Source of the DNA: Vibrio mytili
GTDB taxonomy: Bacteria; Pseudomonadota; Gammaproteobacteria; Enterobacterales; Vibrionaceae
Reading direction: 5' to 3'
NCBI RefSeq assembly: GCF_000830505.1
Contig: NZ_JXOK01000009.1
Coordinates: forward strand, 1-64,000
DNA length: 64,000 nucleotides
Shown here piece after piece: positions 39,620 to 47,969 of the stretch (the first letter of the stretch is position 1; every line of letters begins with the position of its first letter). The notes under the pieces are model-generated. The model ran no database searches and was not told where the DNA came from. It saw only the letters and a list, made by a program, of their open reading frames with translations. A program made the position numbers and the translations under genes.

Positions 39620-40708
39620 ATGACAAATTACTACGCTGAAATTACTGGTTGGGGGAAATGTTTACCCCCAGCTGAGCTTTCTAACCATGATCTTAGCACG
39701 TTCCTTGATACTTCTGATGAATGGATTCGTACCCGTACTGGAATAGAAAATCGTCGTATTAGCCATGTCGATACTTCTGATTTGGCAACCGTTGCAGCAA
39801 AGCATGCACTTGCAAGGGCAGGAATCGAAGCGAGTGAGATTGACCTTATTATTGTTGCGACCTGTTCTCCTGATTCGCTGATTCCAAACATTGCGTCGAA
39901 GGTACAACAAAACTTAGGGATTCGCTCTGCGGCGGCCTTTGATTTAAACGCTGCCTGCACGGGATTTGTTTATGGATTAGAAACGGGAACGCGTTTGATT
40001 CAGTCGGGCAACTACCGTCATGCCATTATTATCGGCGCTGAACGCCTTTCTTTTTATATTGACTGGGCGATGCGGGATACCGCGGTTCTGTTTGGAGATG
40101 GAGCAGGTGCCGTCGTGCTATCAAAAACTGAGAAAGAAACCGGGTTAATTCAGTCGCAAATCGGTTGTGATGCAAAAGGTCGAGATATTCTGGCTGTGCC
40201 TGCGTTTGGTAGTAGCATGGATCGCTTTGCAGAAGACAATGGCTTTTGGGACTTCAATTTCGTCGGACAAGAAATATTCAAACGTGCGGTTAAAGGAATG
40301 GGGCTCGCAGCTAAAACTGTGCTGAAAGACTCCCAATTAAGTACAGAGCAAATTGATGTTGTGATTCCACATCAAGCGAATATCCGAATCATCCAGACCT
40401 TGTGTGATCTTTCTGGTATACCTCAAGAAAAAGCGTTTGTGAACATACAAAATTACGGCAATACCTCTGCGGCCACGGTTCCTATCGCTCTGTGTGAAGC
40501 GTTAGAGCAAGGCCGTGTTAACCCTGGCGATAATATGCTACTTGCGGCATTTGGTGCTGGGTTAACTTGGGGGGCTGCTGTACTTAAGTGGGGAGAGCGC
40601 GTTACGCCAATCGGAGAAAGTGACGCCACACTGCCTGAATGTGAGCACTCTGCTTTGGTGCTCTTGGAACGTGCAATTACCCTATGTAATCAACGTAATA
40701 CTATGTAA
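39620..40708 (+). CDS. 3-oxoacyl-ACP synthase III family protein (FabH-like)
   Basis: A 362-residue condensing enzyme with the KAS III catalytic triad: Cys in [16 protein letters not shown], His in [11 protein letters not shown] and Asn in [11 protein letters not shown]. The N-terminal [15 protein letters not shown] and [14 protein letters not shown] match FabH. It is longer than FabH (about 317) by a C-terminal extension after the [12 protein letters not shown] end, and lies outside the fab cluster, so it is probably an accessory KAS III, perhaps for a specialised acyl product. AGGT lies 7 bases before the ATG. Converges with the DUF1501 gene. Confidence 0.88.
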   Translation: MTNYYAEITGWGKCLPPAELSNHDLSTFLDTSDEWIRTRTGIENRRISHVDTSDLATVAAKHALARAGIEASEIDLIIVATCSPDSLIPNIASKVQQNLGIRSAAAFDLNAACTGFVYGLETGTRLIQSGNYRHAIIIGAERLSFYIDWAMRDTAVLFGDGAGAVVLSKTEKETGLIQSQIGCDAKGRDILAVPAFGSSMDRFAEDNGFWDFNFVGQEIFKRAVKGMGLAAKTVLKDSQLSTEQIDVVIPHQANIRIIQTLCDLSGIPQEKAFVNIQNYGNTSAATVPIALCEALEQGRVNPGDNMLLAAFGAGLTWGAAVLKWGERVTPIGESDATLPECEHSALVLLERAITLCNQRNTM

Positions 40709-40750
40709 TCAACGTCGCCAACAGAGTTAAGTGAATCAGAAAAGTAATCA

Positions 40751-40780
40751 AAACAGGGAGCATTTGTTGCTCCCTGTTTT
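40751..40780. terminator. Bidirectional terminator
   Basis: AAACAGGGAGCA and TGCTCCCTGTTT pair perfectly over 12 bases around a 5-base loop with T/A tracts on both sides, between the converging KAS III and DUF1501 genes. Confidence 0.9.
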
Positions 40781-40800
40781 AATTGCCCATGCAGTCTACG

Positions 40801-42126
40801 TTAAGAAATAAAACCTAGGTTAGACACAGGAAAGTTACGAATATTGGGGAAAACGTATTCAAGTGCAGCGTTATTACTTACCCCCATCCACTGGGCTAAC
40901 GTTGCCCCCACTTGATCAGCGCCAATTTGTGGAATCAATCGACCTTTAGAATAATCGTCATCCCCATCTAACACCAATTGCGGCCAGCGACCAATCGGCG
41001 TATCGCCAGATAACGCTCCTCCTAACAACAGTTGATGTCCCCCCCACCCATGATCGGTGCCATTGCCATTATTGATCATTCTTCGACCAAAATCAGACAT
41101 CGTAAACGTTGTAACTTGGTTCATCATGTTGATGGTATCCAGCTCACGATACAAAGCTGATAAGTTGGTTGCCAAATCTTCGAGCAACCCCGGGTGTCTG
41201 GCTAGTTGAGCATCATGTAAGTCATAACCCGTGTGCTTGACAAAGAATACTTGACGCTGCTGGTTCAAATTACTTTGGCTGGCGATGAGCTTGTACACAG
41301 TTTGTAGTTGCTGCCCAAGTGTTGAAGAAGTAAATGACTCTGCATCCTTAATTTGTTCCAATTGCTCCGACAGAATATGACTCATGGTCATCGACTCATT
41401 GACCATCAAATGGAAATGCCCGCTAAACAAGCTGTCTTTTTTATTCTCCAGCAGTTTTGCATAAACATCGTTATACATGTTGTTGTTTAGTGCGCTCAAT
41501 TGCACGGCTCGGTCTTTTTTCAGTATGGTTTGTCGGTACTCCATTGCTCTTAACCAGAGCGACTCACCGTGCACGCTATAAAGCGGTGTGATCTCTGCGT
41601 TTGATGACAGTACATCAAGCATCCTTCCTGCCCAGCCTAGGTTTTTACTTTCTTCCATTCCTCCGCGTAGCCAAGACTCCGTTTGAGAATTGTGTGAAAA
41701 CAGTTGCTCTGGGAGGGGAAGTTTTTCCTGCTCAATATCTTTTTTGGTTAACGGTTGATCCAATATGCCACTGTTTAGCACGATGTTTGCGTTGCCTTGT
41801 TGAAATAAGGGCAGTAGTGGTTCAAGTTGAGGGTGTAAACCGAGGGGGACTGTCTTATTTTGGCCATCGACGGCTTTTAGTCCAGTAGGCACGATCTCGT
41901 CTTTCGCAACCGCCAACTCTCTTCTAACATTGGCATACTGATTATAGTGTGCGTTTGACATTGGAAGCACCGTGTTAAGCGCGTCGTTGCCACCTTCGAG
42001 ATAGACACAGATTAACGCTCGAAAATCGTTCGAGGGTGCTGCGAGAGTATAACTAGGAAGGCCGAGGGACGTAACGGCTCCCAATGAAAGTGAACTTTTT
42101 AGAAAGTCGCGTCGTGAGATATCCAT
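40801..42126 (-). CDS. DUF1501 protein, Tat-exported
   Basis: A 441-residue protein starting MDISRRDFLKSSLSLGAVTS, a twin-arginine signal (SRRDFLK), so it is exported folded. The rest matches the DUF1501 family, which belongs to the alkaline phosphatase/sulfatase-like superfamily: ALICVYLEGGNDALNT, FTMSDFGRRMINNGNGTDHGWGGHQLLLGG. DUF1501 is nearly always paired with DUF1800, as here (9-base gap, same operon). The biochemical role is unknown. Confidence 0.87.
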   Translation of the reverse strand: MDISRRDFLKSSLSLGAVTSLGLPSYTLAAPSNDFRALICVYLEGGNDALNTVLPMSNAHYNQYANVRRELAVAKDEIVPTGLKAVDGQNKTVPLGLHPQLEPLLPLFQQGNANIVLNSGILDQPLTKKDIEQEKLPLPEQLFSHNSQTESWLRGGMEESKNLGWAGRMLDVLSSNAEITPLYSVHGESLWLRAMEYRQTILKKDRAVQLSALNNNMYNDVYAKLLENKKDSLFSGHFHLMVNESMTMSHILSEQLEQIKDAESFTSSTLGQQLQTVYKLIASQSNLNQQRQVFFVKHTGYDLHDAQLARHPGLLEDLATNLSALYRELDTINMMNQVTTFTMSDFGRRMINNGNGTDHGWGGHQLLLGGALSGDTPIGRWPQLVLDGDDDYSKGRLIPQIGADQVGATLAQWMGVSNNAALEYVFPNIRNFPVSNLGFIS

Positions 42127-42135
42127 TCTTCACTC

Positions 42136-43683
42136 CTAATCTTGGATGTAAAACTCATCATCTGAGATGGCTGCAAAAATAACTAATGACAGTTTTGTGG
42201 TAGGTACATAATTGGTTTTGTAGTCATCTAATACATCCAACATGGTTTGCTTAAGTGTCTCTGACGCCGTACCAGCAAAAAAATGTTGATCGACTAGGTT
42301 TACTAGAGCTTGGTGGTTATCAAGTTGCGCATAGAACTCGTTAAAATCGAGACTGTACGTATCGTCGCCGCCTCGGCGAGTACTATTGAGCATATAATTG
42401 ACCAACTCCGTATAAACTGCCCAATTTAAAATTTGGTATTCTGGCGACACCATATTTTCATCCATAAAGGCATTGGAAGGTTGATAATTCGGAGAATAGA
42501 AATTGAACACCGAAGGAGAGCGTAGTGGTCCCTGATTGGCCGTATTAAATGCTGTCACTGCAGCATCAAAGCGAGTCCCATTTAAAGAAAAGCCAGCGGC
42601 ACGGTGGAAGTTAGTCAACACCAGAATCGGTTCTTTGACTTTTATCGGTTTAGTATCAGTGCGTCCGCGAGCTTCTGCATCAAGTAATACGGCTTTGATT
42701 ACAGCACTTAAATCGCCTTTTTTGCCTTTACCGTTGTTATTGAACACTTTCGCAACTCTGGAGATATAACCCGGACTTGGATTTGATGTGACGAATCGCT
42801 GTATTAAACGCTTTGATATGAAAGGAGCCATATTCGGGTGCGACATAAAAATATCGATTACGCGTGAAAGCTCTTCTTGTGCAGTAAGCCCTGCAGGAAT
42901 TGTCGAACCTAGGATCGTTTTCTCCCCAGAATCGTGAAGTTCAGCTACCGCAGTCATTGGCGTTACGAAGTCATTATCTGACTTGACCCATCCAGTTAAT
43001 GCTCGTGCCAACTCTTGAACATCATTTTGTGTGTACGTCGGCATCGGTTTACCAGTTGCATCATCAAGTATTTTACTGCCATCGATATTGAGTTGATAAA
43101 GACCTAAAGTAAACAGTTGCATCACTTCGCGCGCAAAGTTCTCATCGGGCAATGCGCCTGTGTCAGAATCTGCTTTTGCACTTCCCATCATTGATAAGTA
43201 GTTACCCATAACAGGATGCGTTGTCACGTCATAAAGCAAATCTTTGTAATTACCAAACGCATTTTTAACCAACATATCGTAATAATTTGCTAATCCTGCT
43301 GCTTTCCCTGACAGTGAACCTCCGTATTGAGAAACCACAACGATTTGACTTAGGGCATACGCCATGCGCTGTCTAAGTTGGTCATCCGCTGTCATGGCGA
43401 TTTGGTACCAAGCGTTCTCTCGATTGGCTTGGTCACCTTTAGAAAAGGGCGTGTTGTAAAGAGGCTGATGGTAAGTTGGAGTGAGAAGAATTTGTTGGTT
43501 TATCCATTTCGTTTTGCCGACTTTTTCAACTTGATTAATCAGCGTAGGGGTGGGGCCAAATGTCGTTTGATAAAGAAGGCGAGCGACGTCGTCATCCGCA
43601 AAAGATGGCTTTATATGCCACAGTAATATGACGAATACTCCTAAAATCCGATAAAAAACTCGGCTCTGTATCTCATGTCTCAT
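42136..43683 (-). CDS. DUF1800 protein
   Basis: A protein of about 515 residues with a signal peptide ending near KPSFAD. DUF1800 landmarks are RLLYQTTFGPTP, NYLSMMGSAKADSDTGALPDENFAREVMQLFTLGLYQLN, MAPFISKRLIQRFVTSNPSP and SPSVFNFYSPNYQPS. The start at ATG 43683 is preferred; a frame from 43734 would add 17 residues before the signal peptide. First gene of the pair with DUF1501; such pairs are widespread in marine bacteria with no agreed function. Likely periplasmic. Confidence 0.85.
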   Translation of the reverse strand: MRHEIQSRVFYRILGVFVILLWHIKPSFADDDVARLLYQTTFGPTPTLINQVEKVGKTKWINQQILLTPTYHQPLYNTPFSKGDQANRENAWYQIAMTADDQLRQRMAYALSQIVVVSQYGGSLSGKAAGLANYYDMLVKNAFGNYKDLLYDVTTHPVMGNYLSMMGSAKADSDTGALPDENFAREVMQLFTLGLYQLNIDGSKILDDATGKPMPTYTQNDVQELARALTGWVKSDNDFVTPMTAVAELHDSGEKTILGSTIPAGLTAQEELSRVIDIFMSHPNMAPFISKRLIQRFVTSNPSPGYISRVAKVFNNNGKGKKGDLSAVIKAVLLDAEARGRTDTKPIKVKEPILVLTNFHRAAGFSLNGTRFDAAVTAFNTANQGPLRSPSVFNFYSPNYQPSNAFMDENMVSPEYQILNWAVYTELVNYMLNSTRRGGDDTYSLDFNEFYAQLDNHQALVNLVDQHFFAGTASETLKQTMLDVLDDYKTNYVPTTKLSLVIFAAISDDEFYIQD

Positions 43684-43725
43684 TGTTGACTCGCTTATCC
43701 AAAGAAGGGACTTAAATCCATTTAA

Positions 43726-43990
43726 TATACTCAAGTAACTTCAAGATGCTTGTTCAGCGAGAATGTATTTGCTCTTAACCACGTCGCTGATTTGAATACA
43801 TAGTTATTCTACGTAAAAAGCAGTAACGCAGCTCAAGAGCGAATAAAACTTGCCCCTATGGAGCTCATCAACGAGCCCATTTCTGTTCTAAATAACGTCG
43901 AAAGGGAATCCCATTCCTACCGTTATTTATCTTGAACTGAACTCGTTGATGCAGCTTTGAATCCTGCTTCTTGAGGTCACTGTGAGTATA
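43726..43990. repeat. ERIC/MITE-like intergenic repeat
   Basis: A 265-base palindromic element. It starts TATACTCAAGTAACTTCAAGATGC and its end is the imperfect reverse complement (GCTTCTTGAGGTCACTGTGAGTATA), which gives inverted terminal repeats of about 25 bases. Internally, GATGAGCTCCATAGGGG and AACGAGCCCATTTC-type segments also look like dispersed Vibrio repeats. No coding. It has the form of an ERIC-like or MITE element, sitting between mvaA and the DUF1800 promoter. Confidence 0.65.
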
Positions 43991-44186
43991 GAAGTATGAG
44001 CTTCAAAAATGTTAATTGTATGGCGAGTATAAAGGTTAGGTACGTGCCACAGAAAACGTCGTTCACAAAATTGGTACTATTTTGGGTAATTTGCATGAGG
44101 ATGAGAGAGGTGAGTTGTCCTTGTACTGACCTTGGAACAACTCTCCTCAGAATAAATAGACTGGTATGGTATCTGTTTAAATGACG

Positions 44187-45449
44187 CTACTTTCTCGCCA
44201 ATTTATGGTGAGCACGAGAGAAGTGATCAGCACAAAATGCCCCAATAATAGAAAGCTCGCCAGCTAAACATAGCGAAGCAGCGACTTCTGAAAGTGCTTT
44301 TGCATTACCGTTCCCATGCAGACCAAGGATATCTAAACAGGCTTTTTGAGTGGGTAATCCAGTACCGCCACCCACAGTACCAACCATGATATTTGGTAAG
44401 GTGACCGATGCGTAAAGATCGCCATCGTTATTGACCTCAATACGAGTCACACCGACGGCTGATTCCGCCACACATGCTGCATCCTGACCACAGGCAATGT
44501 ACAGCGCTGCAAGTGCGTTAGCATAATGTGCATTCACACCGATGGTGCCACTGAGTAGGCCGCCAACCGTTGACATGTTGGTAAACTGCATCATGGATTC
44601 AGGTGTCGTATGGAGGTATTTTTCAACTAACTGCTTGGGGATCGTGACCTCTGCAGACACCTTCTTGCCACGTACTGAGCGCAGTGCATGAGCGTTGGCT
44701 TTCTTATCTCCAGACAGGTTGCCATCCAAAAATGCTTCTGTTGGTTTTATTGGACTTATCGCTAAGATATGGTGAAACACTTTATGTGTCGCGATAGTCA
44801 CCATGTTTTGGCCAGATGCATCGCCTGTGACATACTCAAATACGAGGTAAACATGGTTGCCTTCAATATTGACATTGATGTCTTTGAGCTTGCCATGCGA
44901 TGTTGTGGATTCAGCAATATGGCGAAAAGACTCAAACTGAGTGACAACCCAACTGACAAACTGTCCTGCTTCCGCCAAATTATTAAAAGCAAACACAGGA
45001 GTACGGCTGACACCTTCACTCAACAACAAAGCACTGGCACCACCTGCGGCAGTAATCAGGTTTGCGCCTCGATTGTATGACGCGACCAAAGCGGCTTCTG
45101 TGGTTGCGAGTGGAACGAAGTAATCGTTGTTGGCGTGCAATCCGTTGACACGAAGAGGCCCAGCAATGCCGACCGGGACATTTACGGTACCAATAAAGTG
45201 CTCAATATTGTTGGTATAGGATTGGCAATGAGACTGAGTAAAAGGATCAAGCAACAGATCTTTATCTGTGACTTTCTCCAACACTTCCCATCGTTTGGCT
45301 AGGTGCTTATCACTCAGCCCAGGGCTCAAGCAAAGGCGCGAATCTGGTTGGTGAAATTTGGGTTCTAATGCCGATTGTAACTTATTGCTGGCCTCACTAT
45401 CGGATAAGGTAGAGTTTTGAGCGGTATTATCTAGGTTTAATTTCGGCAT
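44187..45449 (-). CDS. mvaA: Hydroxymethylglutaryl-CoA reductase, class I
   Basis: A protein of about 420 residues that reduces HMG-CoA to mevalonate with NADPH. The class I pattern is clear: ENxxG-type NNIEHFIGTVNVPVGIAGP, catalytic Glu in ATTEAALVAS, Lys in DGNLSGDKK, NADPH motif GDASGQNM (DAMGMN-like), VGTVGGGTGLPTQ, and the C-terminal catalytic His in SRAHHKLAR. Vibrio makes isoprenoids by the MEP route, and no other mevalonate gene is visible here. Vibrio HMGR genes of this type are known to be laterally acquired. The start is ATG 45449; a GTG at 45461 is possible. Confidence 0.93.
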   Translation of the reverse strand: MPKLNLDNTAQNSTLSDSEASNKLQSALEPKFHQPDSRLCLSPGLSDKHLAKRWEVLEKVTDKDLLLDPFTQSHCQSYTNNIEHFIGTVNVPVGIAGPLRVNGLHANNDYFVPLATTEAALVASYNRGANLITAAGGASALLLSEGVSRTPVFAFNNLAEAGQFVSWVVTQFESFRHIAESTTSHGKLKDINVNIEGNHVYLVFEYVTGDASGQNMVTIATHKVFHHILAISPIKPTEAFLDGNLSGDKKANAHALRSVRGKKVSAEVTIPKQLVEKYLHTTPESMMQFTNMSTVGGLLSGTIGVNAHYANALAALYIACGQDAACVAESAVGVTRIEVNNDGDLYASVTLPNIMVGTVGGGTGLPTQKACLDILGLHGNGNAKALSEVAASLCLAGELSIIGAFCADHFSRAHHKLARK

Positions 45450-45649
45450 AAAAACAGTCACTGAAAAATCGAATCAGAGATTGTAGTGATTGTGGCTTTG
45501 ATTACAATGACCATTATACGTTTTGCAACAAATAGTCTCGCTTATGTAGCTGGATTGTCTGGCTAGCGCCTATTTTCTTAACCACTTTTGCTCTTTTTCC
45601 GAGTTGGGCATTTCTTTTATAAGTGTTAGCTAAATGGAACGATTCATAA

Positions 45650-46477
45650 CTAAGCGGGGCTATACAGCCTAGGTACCCCGTTTTTGGGTAGATGAATCAG
45701 ATTAAGGTGATGTTTGATTGCCCATTCAACAGTGAGCGCGGTTGGGGCAGATAAGCAAACAAGAGTAGGGATAGAGGCTCGAACGGTTTTGTGAATAAGT
45801 TCAAGGCTACAACGGCTGGTAACGATAGCAAAACCATGCTGCGGGTTAATCTGACTGTTGGCTAATGCGCCAATGAGTTTGTCTAGTGCATTGTGCCGTC
45901 CAATATCTTCTCTGCATGCGACGATGTTTCCTTCTAAGTCGGAAAACAGTGCCGCATGTAGAGCTCCGGACTCACGAGCGGCCTCTTGCTGTTGCGAGAC
46001 TTTTTCTCTTAACCCAACAAACGCTTCTGCTCGTGGAGGTATCGTTGGCGTTAGAGCTGTGAGTTCTGGCAATGCTTGCTCCAGAGCTTCAACGCCGCAT
46101 ATTCCGCAACCGGTGGTTCCTGCTAGGTTTCTTCTTTGTGTTTTTAATGCCCAAAATGCTCGGTTGGTGATTTCAACCTCAGCGTAATAGGCATCGAGAT
46201 CACCCCCGATCTCAATGTTTTTGATTTCTTTAAAATGATTCACAATGCCAGTACTTAAGCTAAATCCCCGAACAAAATCATCAAGATGCCCTGGTGTCAC
46301 CATCATAACGGCTTGGCTAATACCGTTGTAGCTAATGGCAATCGCTGACTCACTCGCTAGAGACGTTTGCTTTTGCATTCGCTCCCCATCAAGTTCTCGG
46401 AACGTAAATGTTTTAGGCTGGGGTGGGGCTTGGTTAAAATCTGTTGATTGAAAATAAGATTGAGTTGTACATCTCAT
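45650..46477 (-). CDS. fdhD: Formate dehydrogenase accessory sulfurtransferase FdhD
   Basis: A 275-residue protein that transfers sulfur from IscS to the molybdenum cofactor of formate dehydrogenases. The CxxC motif is in TTGCGICGVEALEQ. Other landmarks are TPGHLDDFVRGFSLSTGI, GALHAALFSDLEGNIVACREDIGRHNALDKLIG and CSLELIHKTVRASIP. It lies next to the LysR regulator and close to the YdeP-type molybdoenzyme, so the three form a functional unit. Confidence 0.95.
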   Translation of the reverse strand: MRCTTQSYFQSTDFNQAPPQPKTFTFRELDGERMQKQTSLASESAIAISYNGISQAVMMVTPGHLDDFVRGFSLSTGIVNHFKEIKNIEIGGDLDAYYAEVEITNRAFWALKTQRRNLAGTTGCGICGVEALEQALPELTALTPTIPPRAEAFVGLREKVSQQQEAARESGALHAALFSDLEGNIVACREDIGRHNALDKLIGALANSQINPQHGFAIVTSRCSLELIHKTVRASIPTLVCLSAPTALTVEWAIKHHLNLIHLPKNGVPRLYSPA

Positions 46478-46509
46478 GAAATCACCTGTTATCCCTTGTT
46501 TGTACCAGA

Positions 46510-47409
46510 CTAGGCCAGCGTGGCATTTGGACTGAGTATGCTTTTGGCTTCAGCGAAACATTGATCCGTCAACGCTGAGAAGGGTGCTTGCTTACGCTTG
46601 AGCAAACCTAGTGGGGCATTAACTGATGCATCTTCGATAGGGACAATGCGCAACGTTGTATTCATTTCTTCAAGCCCAGAGTTTAGAGGCATAACGGCGC
46701 AACATAGCCCGCTGGTTACTGCTTGAACCAAGTGAAAGGTGGAATTGCTTTCGATGATGGTTTGAGGTACCAGTCCTTTGCTAATAAAACTGACATCGAT
46801 GGAATGTCGGTAATGCATGCCTTTAGAAAGTAAACCAAGCGGTATGTCATCGAGTGATGACCATGTGACTTTTGATTCCGCAAAGTCAAAGTGGCGTTCA
46901 TCAAAAAGCACCCCAAGTTTGGTTGGATTCAGCTCTATGACATCAAAATATGCGGTACTCACTTGGTCGACGTAACACATTCCTAAATCGAGCTGATTTC
47001 GATTGAGCTGGTCGATGATCTGTTCTGTCGTCATCGACAAAACTTGAAATCTAAGTTCGGGGAAAGCTTGAGCGAGTGGTTTAAGCAGTTCCATCGGGTT
47101 TTGACTGGCGAGCGGCACGATACCGAGTCGCAGAGAACCCACAAGTTGACCTCTGCAATTTGCGGCTTCAGCTTGTAAACCATCATGTGCGGCCAATACC
47201 GTTTTTGCCCACGCTAAAATTCGTTCACCCGCTTCAGTAAATCCTTCAAAGCGCTGACTTCTGTGAATTAACTCTAGGTCTAACTCTTCTTCTAAACCTC
47301 GAATACGCATGGAAAGTGTCGGCTGGGTAATGTTGCACAGTGCCGCAGCTTGACCAAAGTGTTTGGTTTGTTCGAGAGCGATGAGGTATTTAAGCTGCTT
47401 GATATCCAT
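46510..47409 (-). CDS. LysR-type transcriptional regulator
   Basis: A 299-residue LysR protein with an N-terminal helix-turn-helix (residues 1-60, FGQAAALCNITQPTLSMRIRGLEEEL) and a periplasmic-binding-like effector domain (residues 90-295). It is divergent from the YdeP-type gene. Two identical TGATAG-N7-CTATCA inverted repeats and two perfect FNR boxes lie between. Regulation of both itself and the molybdoenzyme is likely. fdhD lies just downstream, so it may also be co-transcribed with it. Confidence 0.92.
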   Translation of the reverse strand: MDIKQLKYLIALEQTKHFGQAAALCNITQPTLSMRIRGLEEELDLELIHRSQRFEGFTEAGERILAWAKTVLAAHDGLQAEAANCRGQLVGSLRLGIVPLASQNPMELLKPLAQAFPELRFQVLSMTTEQIIDQLNRNQLDLGMCYVDQVSTAYFDVIELNPTKLGVLFDERHFDFAESKVTWSSLDDIPLGLLSKGMHYRHSIDVSFISKGLVPQTIIESNSTFHLVQAVTSGLCCAVMPLNSGLEEMNTTLRIVPIEDASVNAPLGLLKRKQAPFSALTDQCFAEAKSILSPNATLA

Positions 47410-47532
47410 GCTGGTGTGTCTTCCACCTTGATTACAAAAGTCACTGGGCTGTTAATGAACAACTCATCGTTGCCTCGTTAACTGTCCGCGGTTAATTGCC
47501 CGCGAGAGTCAAATATTAAAACTCGCATTAAA

Positions 47533-47546
47533 TTGATCCAAATCAA
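47533..47546 (-). promoter_or_regulatory. FNR box near the LysR gene
   Basis: TTGATCCAAATCAA matches TTGAT-N4-ATCAA at all ten positions. It is 124 bases upstream of the LysR start. Confidence 0.75.
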
Positions 47547-47593
47547 GGCTATTCCTGATTTTCATTAGGGTCAAATTCAAACTATCTATAGTG

Positions 47594-47612
47594 TGATAGA
47601 TATTGTCTATCA
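47594..47612. promoter_or_regulatory. LysR-type operator palindrome, copy 1
   Basis: TGATAG-ATATTGT-CTATCA, a perfect 6-base inverted repeat with a 7-base spacer, the ATAG-N7-CTAT layout of OxyR-type LysR sites. Confidence 0.75.
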
Positions 47613-47683
47613 TCGTAATGCTTTGGCCTGGTAACAGGTCGTCATCGATTTTGACGCTTTCGAGTAGATAAAACGAATATCAA

Positions 47684-47702
47684 TGATAGGAATCTGCTAT
47701 CA
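47684..47702. promoter_or_regulatory. LysR-type operator palindrome, copy 2
   Basis: TGATAG-GAATCTG-CTATCA, with arms identical to copy 1 and centre-to-centre distance 90 bases. The spacers differ while the arms are identical, which points to selection on the arms. Confidence 0.75.
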
Positions 47703-47799
47703 AAATTGTGATCAATGTCAGACTTAAAGTTGGTGATAGATTTTGTTTATTGCTCGGTAAGGCATATCAATTAGACGAGGGCAAAATAACGACTTAACC

Positions 47800-47813
47800 T
47801 TGATTTAGATCAA
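47800..47813 (+). promoter_or_regulatory. FNR box upstream of the YdeP-type gene
   Basis: TTGATTTAGATCAA, a perfect FNR consensus. As a class II site it would place transcription start near 47848, leaving a leader of about 120 bases. Confidence 0.78.
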
Positions 47814-47969
47814 GATGCAGCGGTGACTATTGTGACGGGCGCTGAATCTGTAAATAGTGAGCAGGGAAGATTTTAATCTCGACAAGTAAATACTCGGCAC
47901 GTCGTAGAGTCTTTACTTATTTAGATTAACTCGATCTGTTGACTAGACTGAGTATCGAGGAGTAAAGAC

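Larger units (their letters stand above)
47410..47969. promoter_or_regulatory. Divergent regulatory region between LysR and YdeP-type genes
   Basis: 560 bases without a gene. It contains two perfect FNR boxes (47533-47546, 47800-47813) and two 19-base LysR-type palindromes (47594-47612, 47684-47702), listed separately, plus additional isolated GATAG/CTATC half-sites such as 47582-47586 and 47735-47739. Confidence 0.85.
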
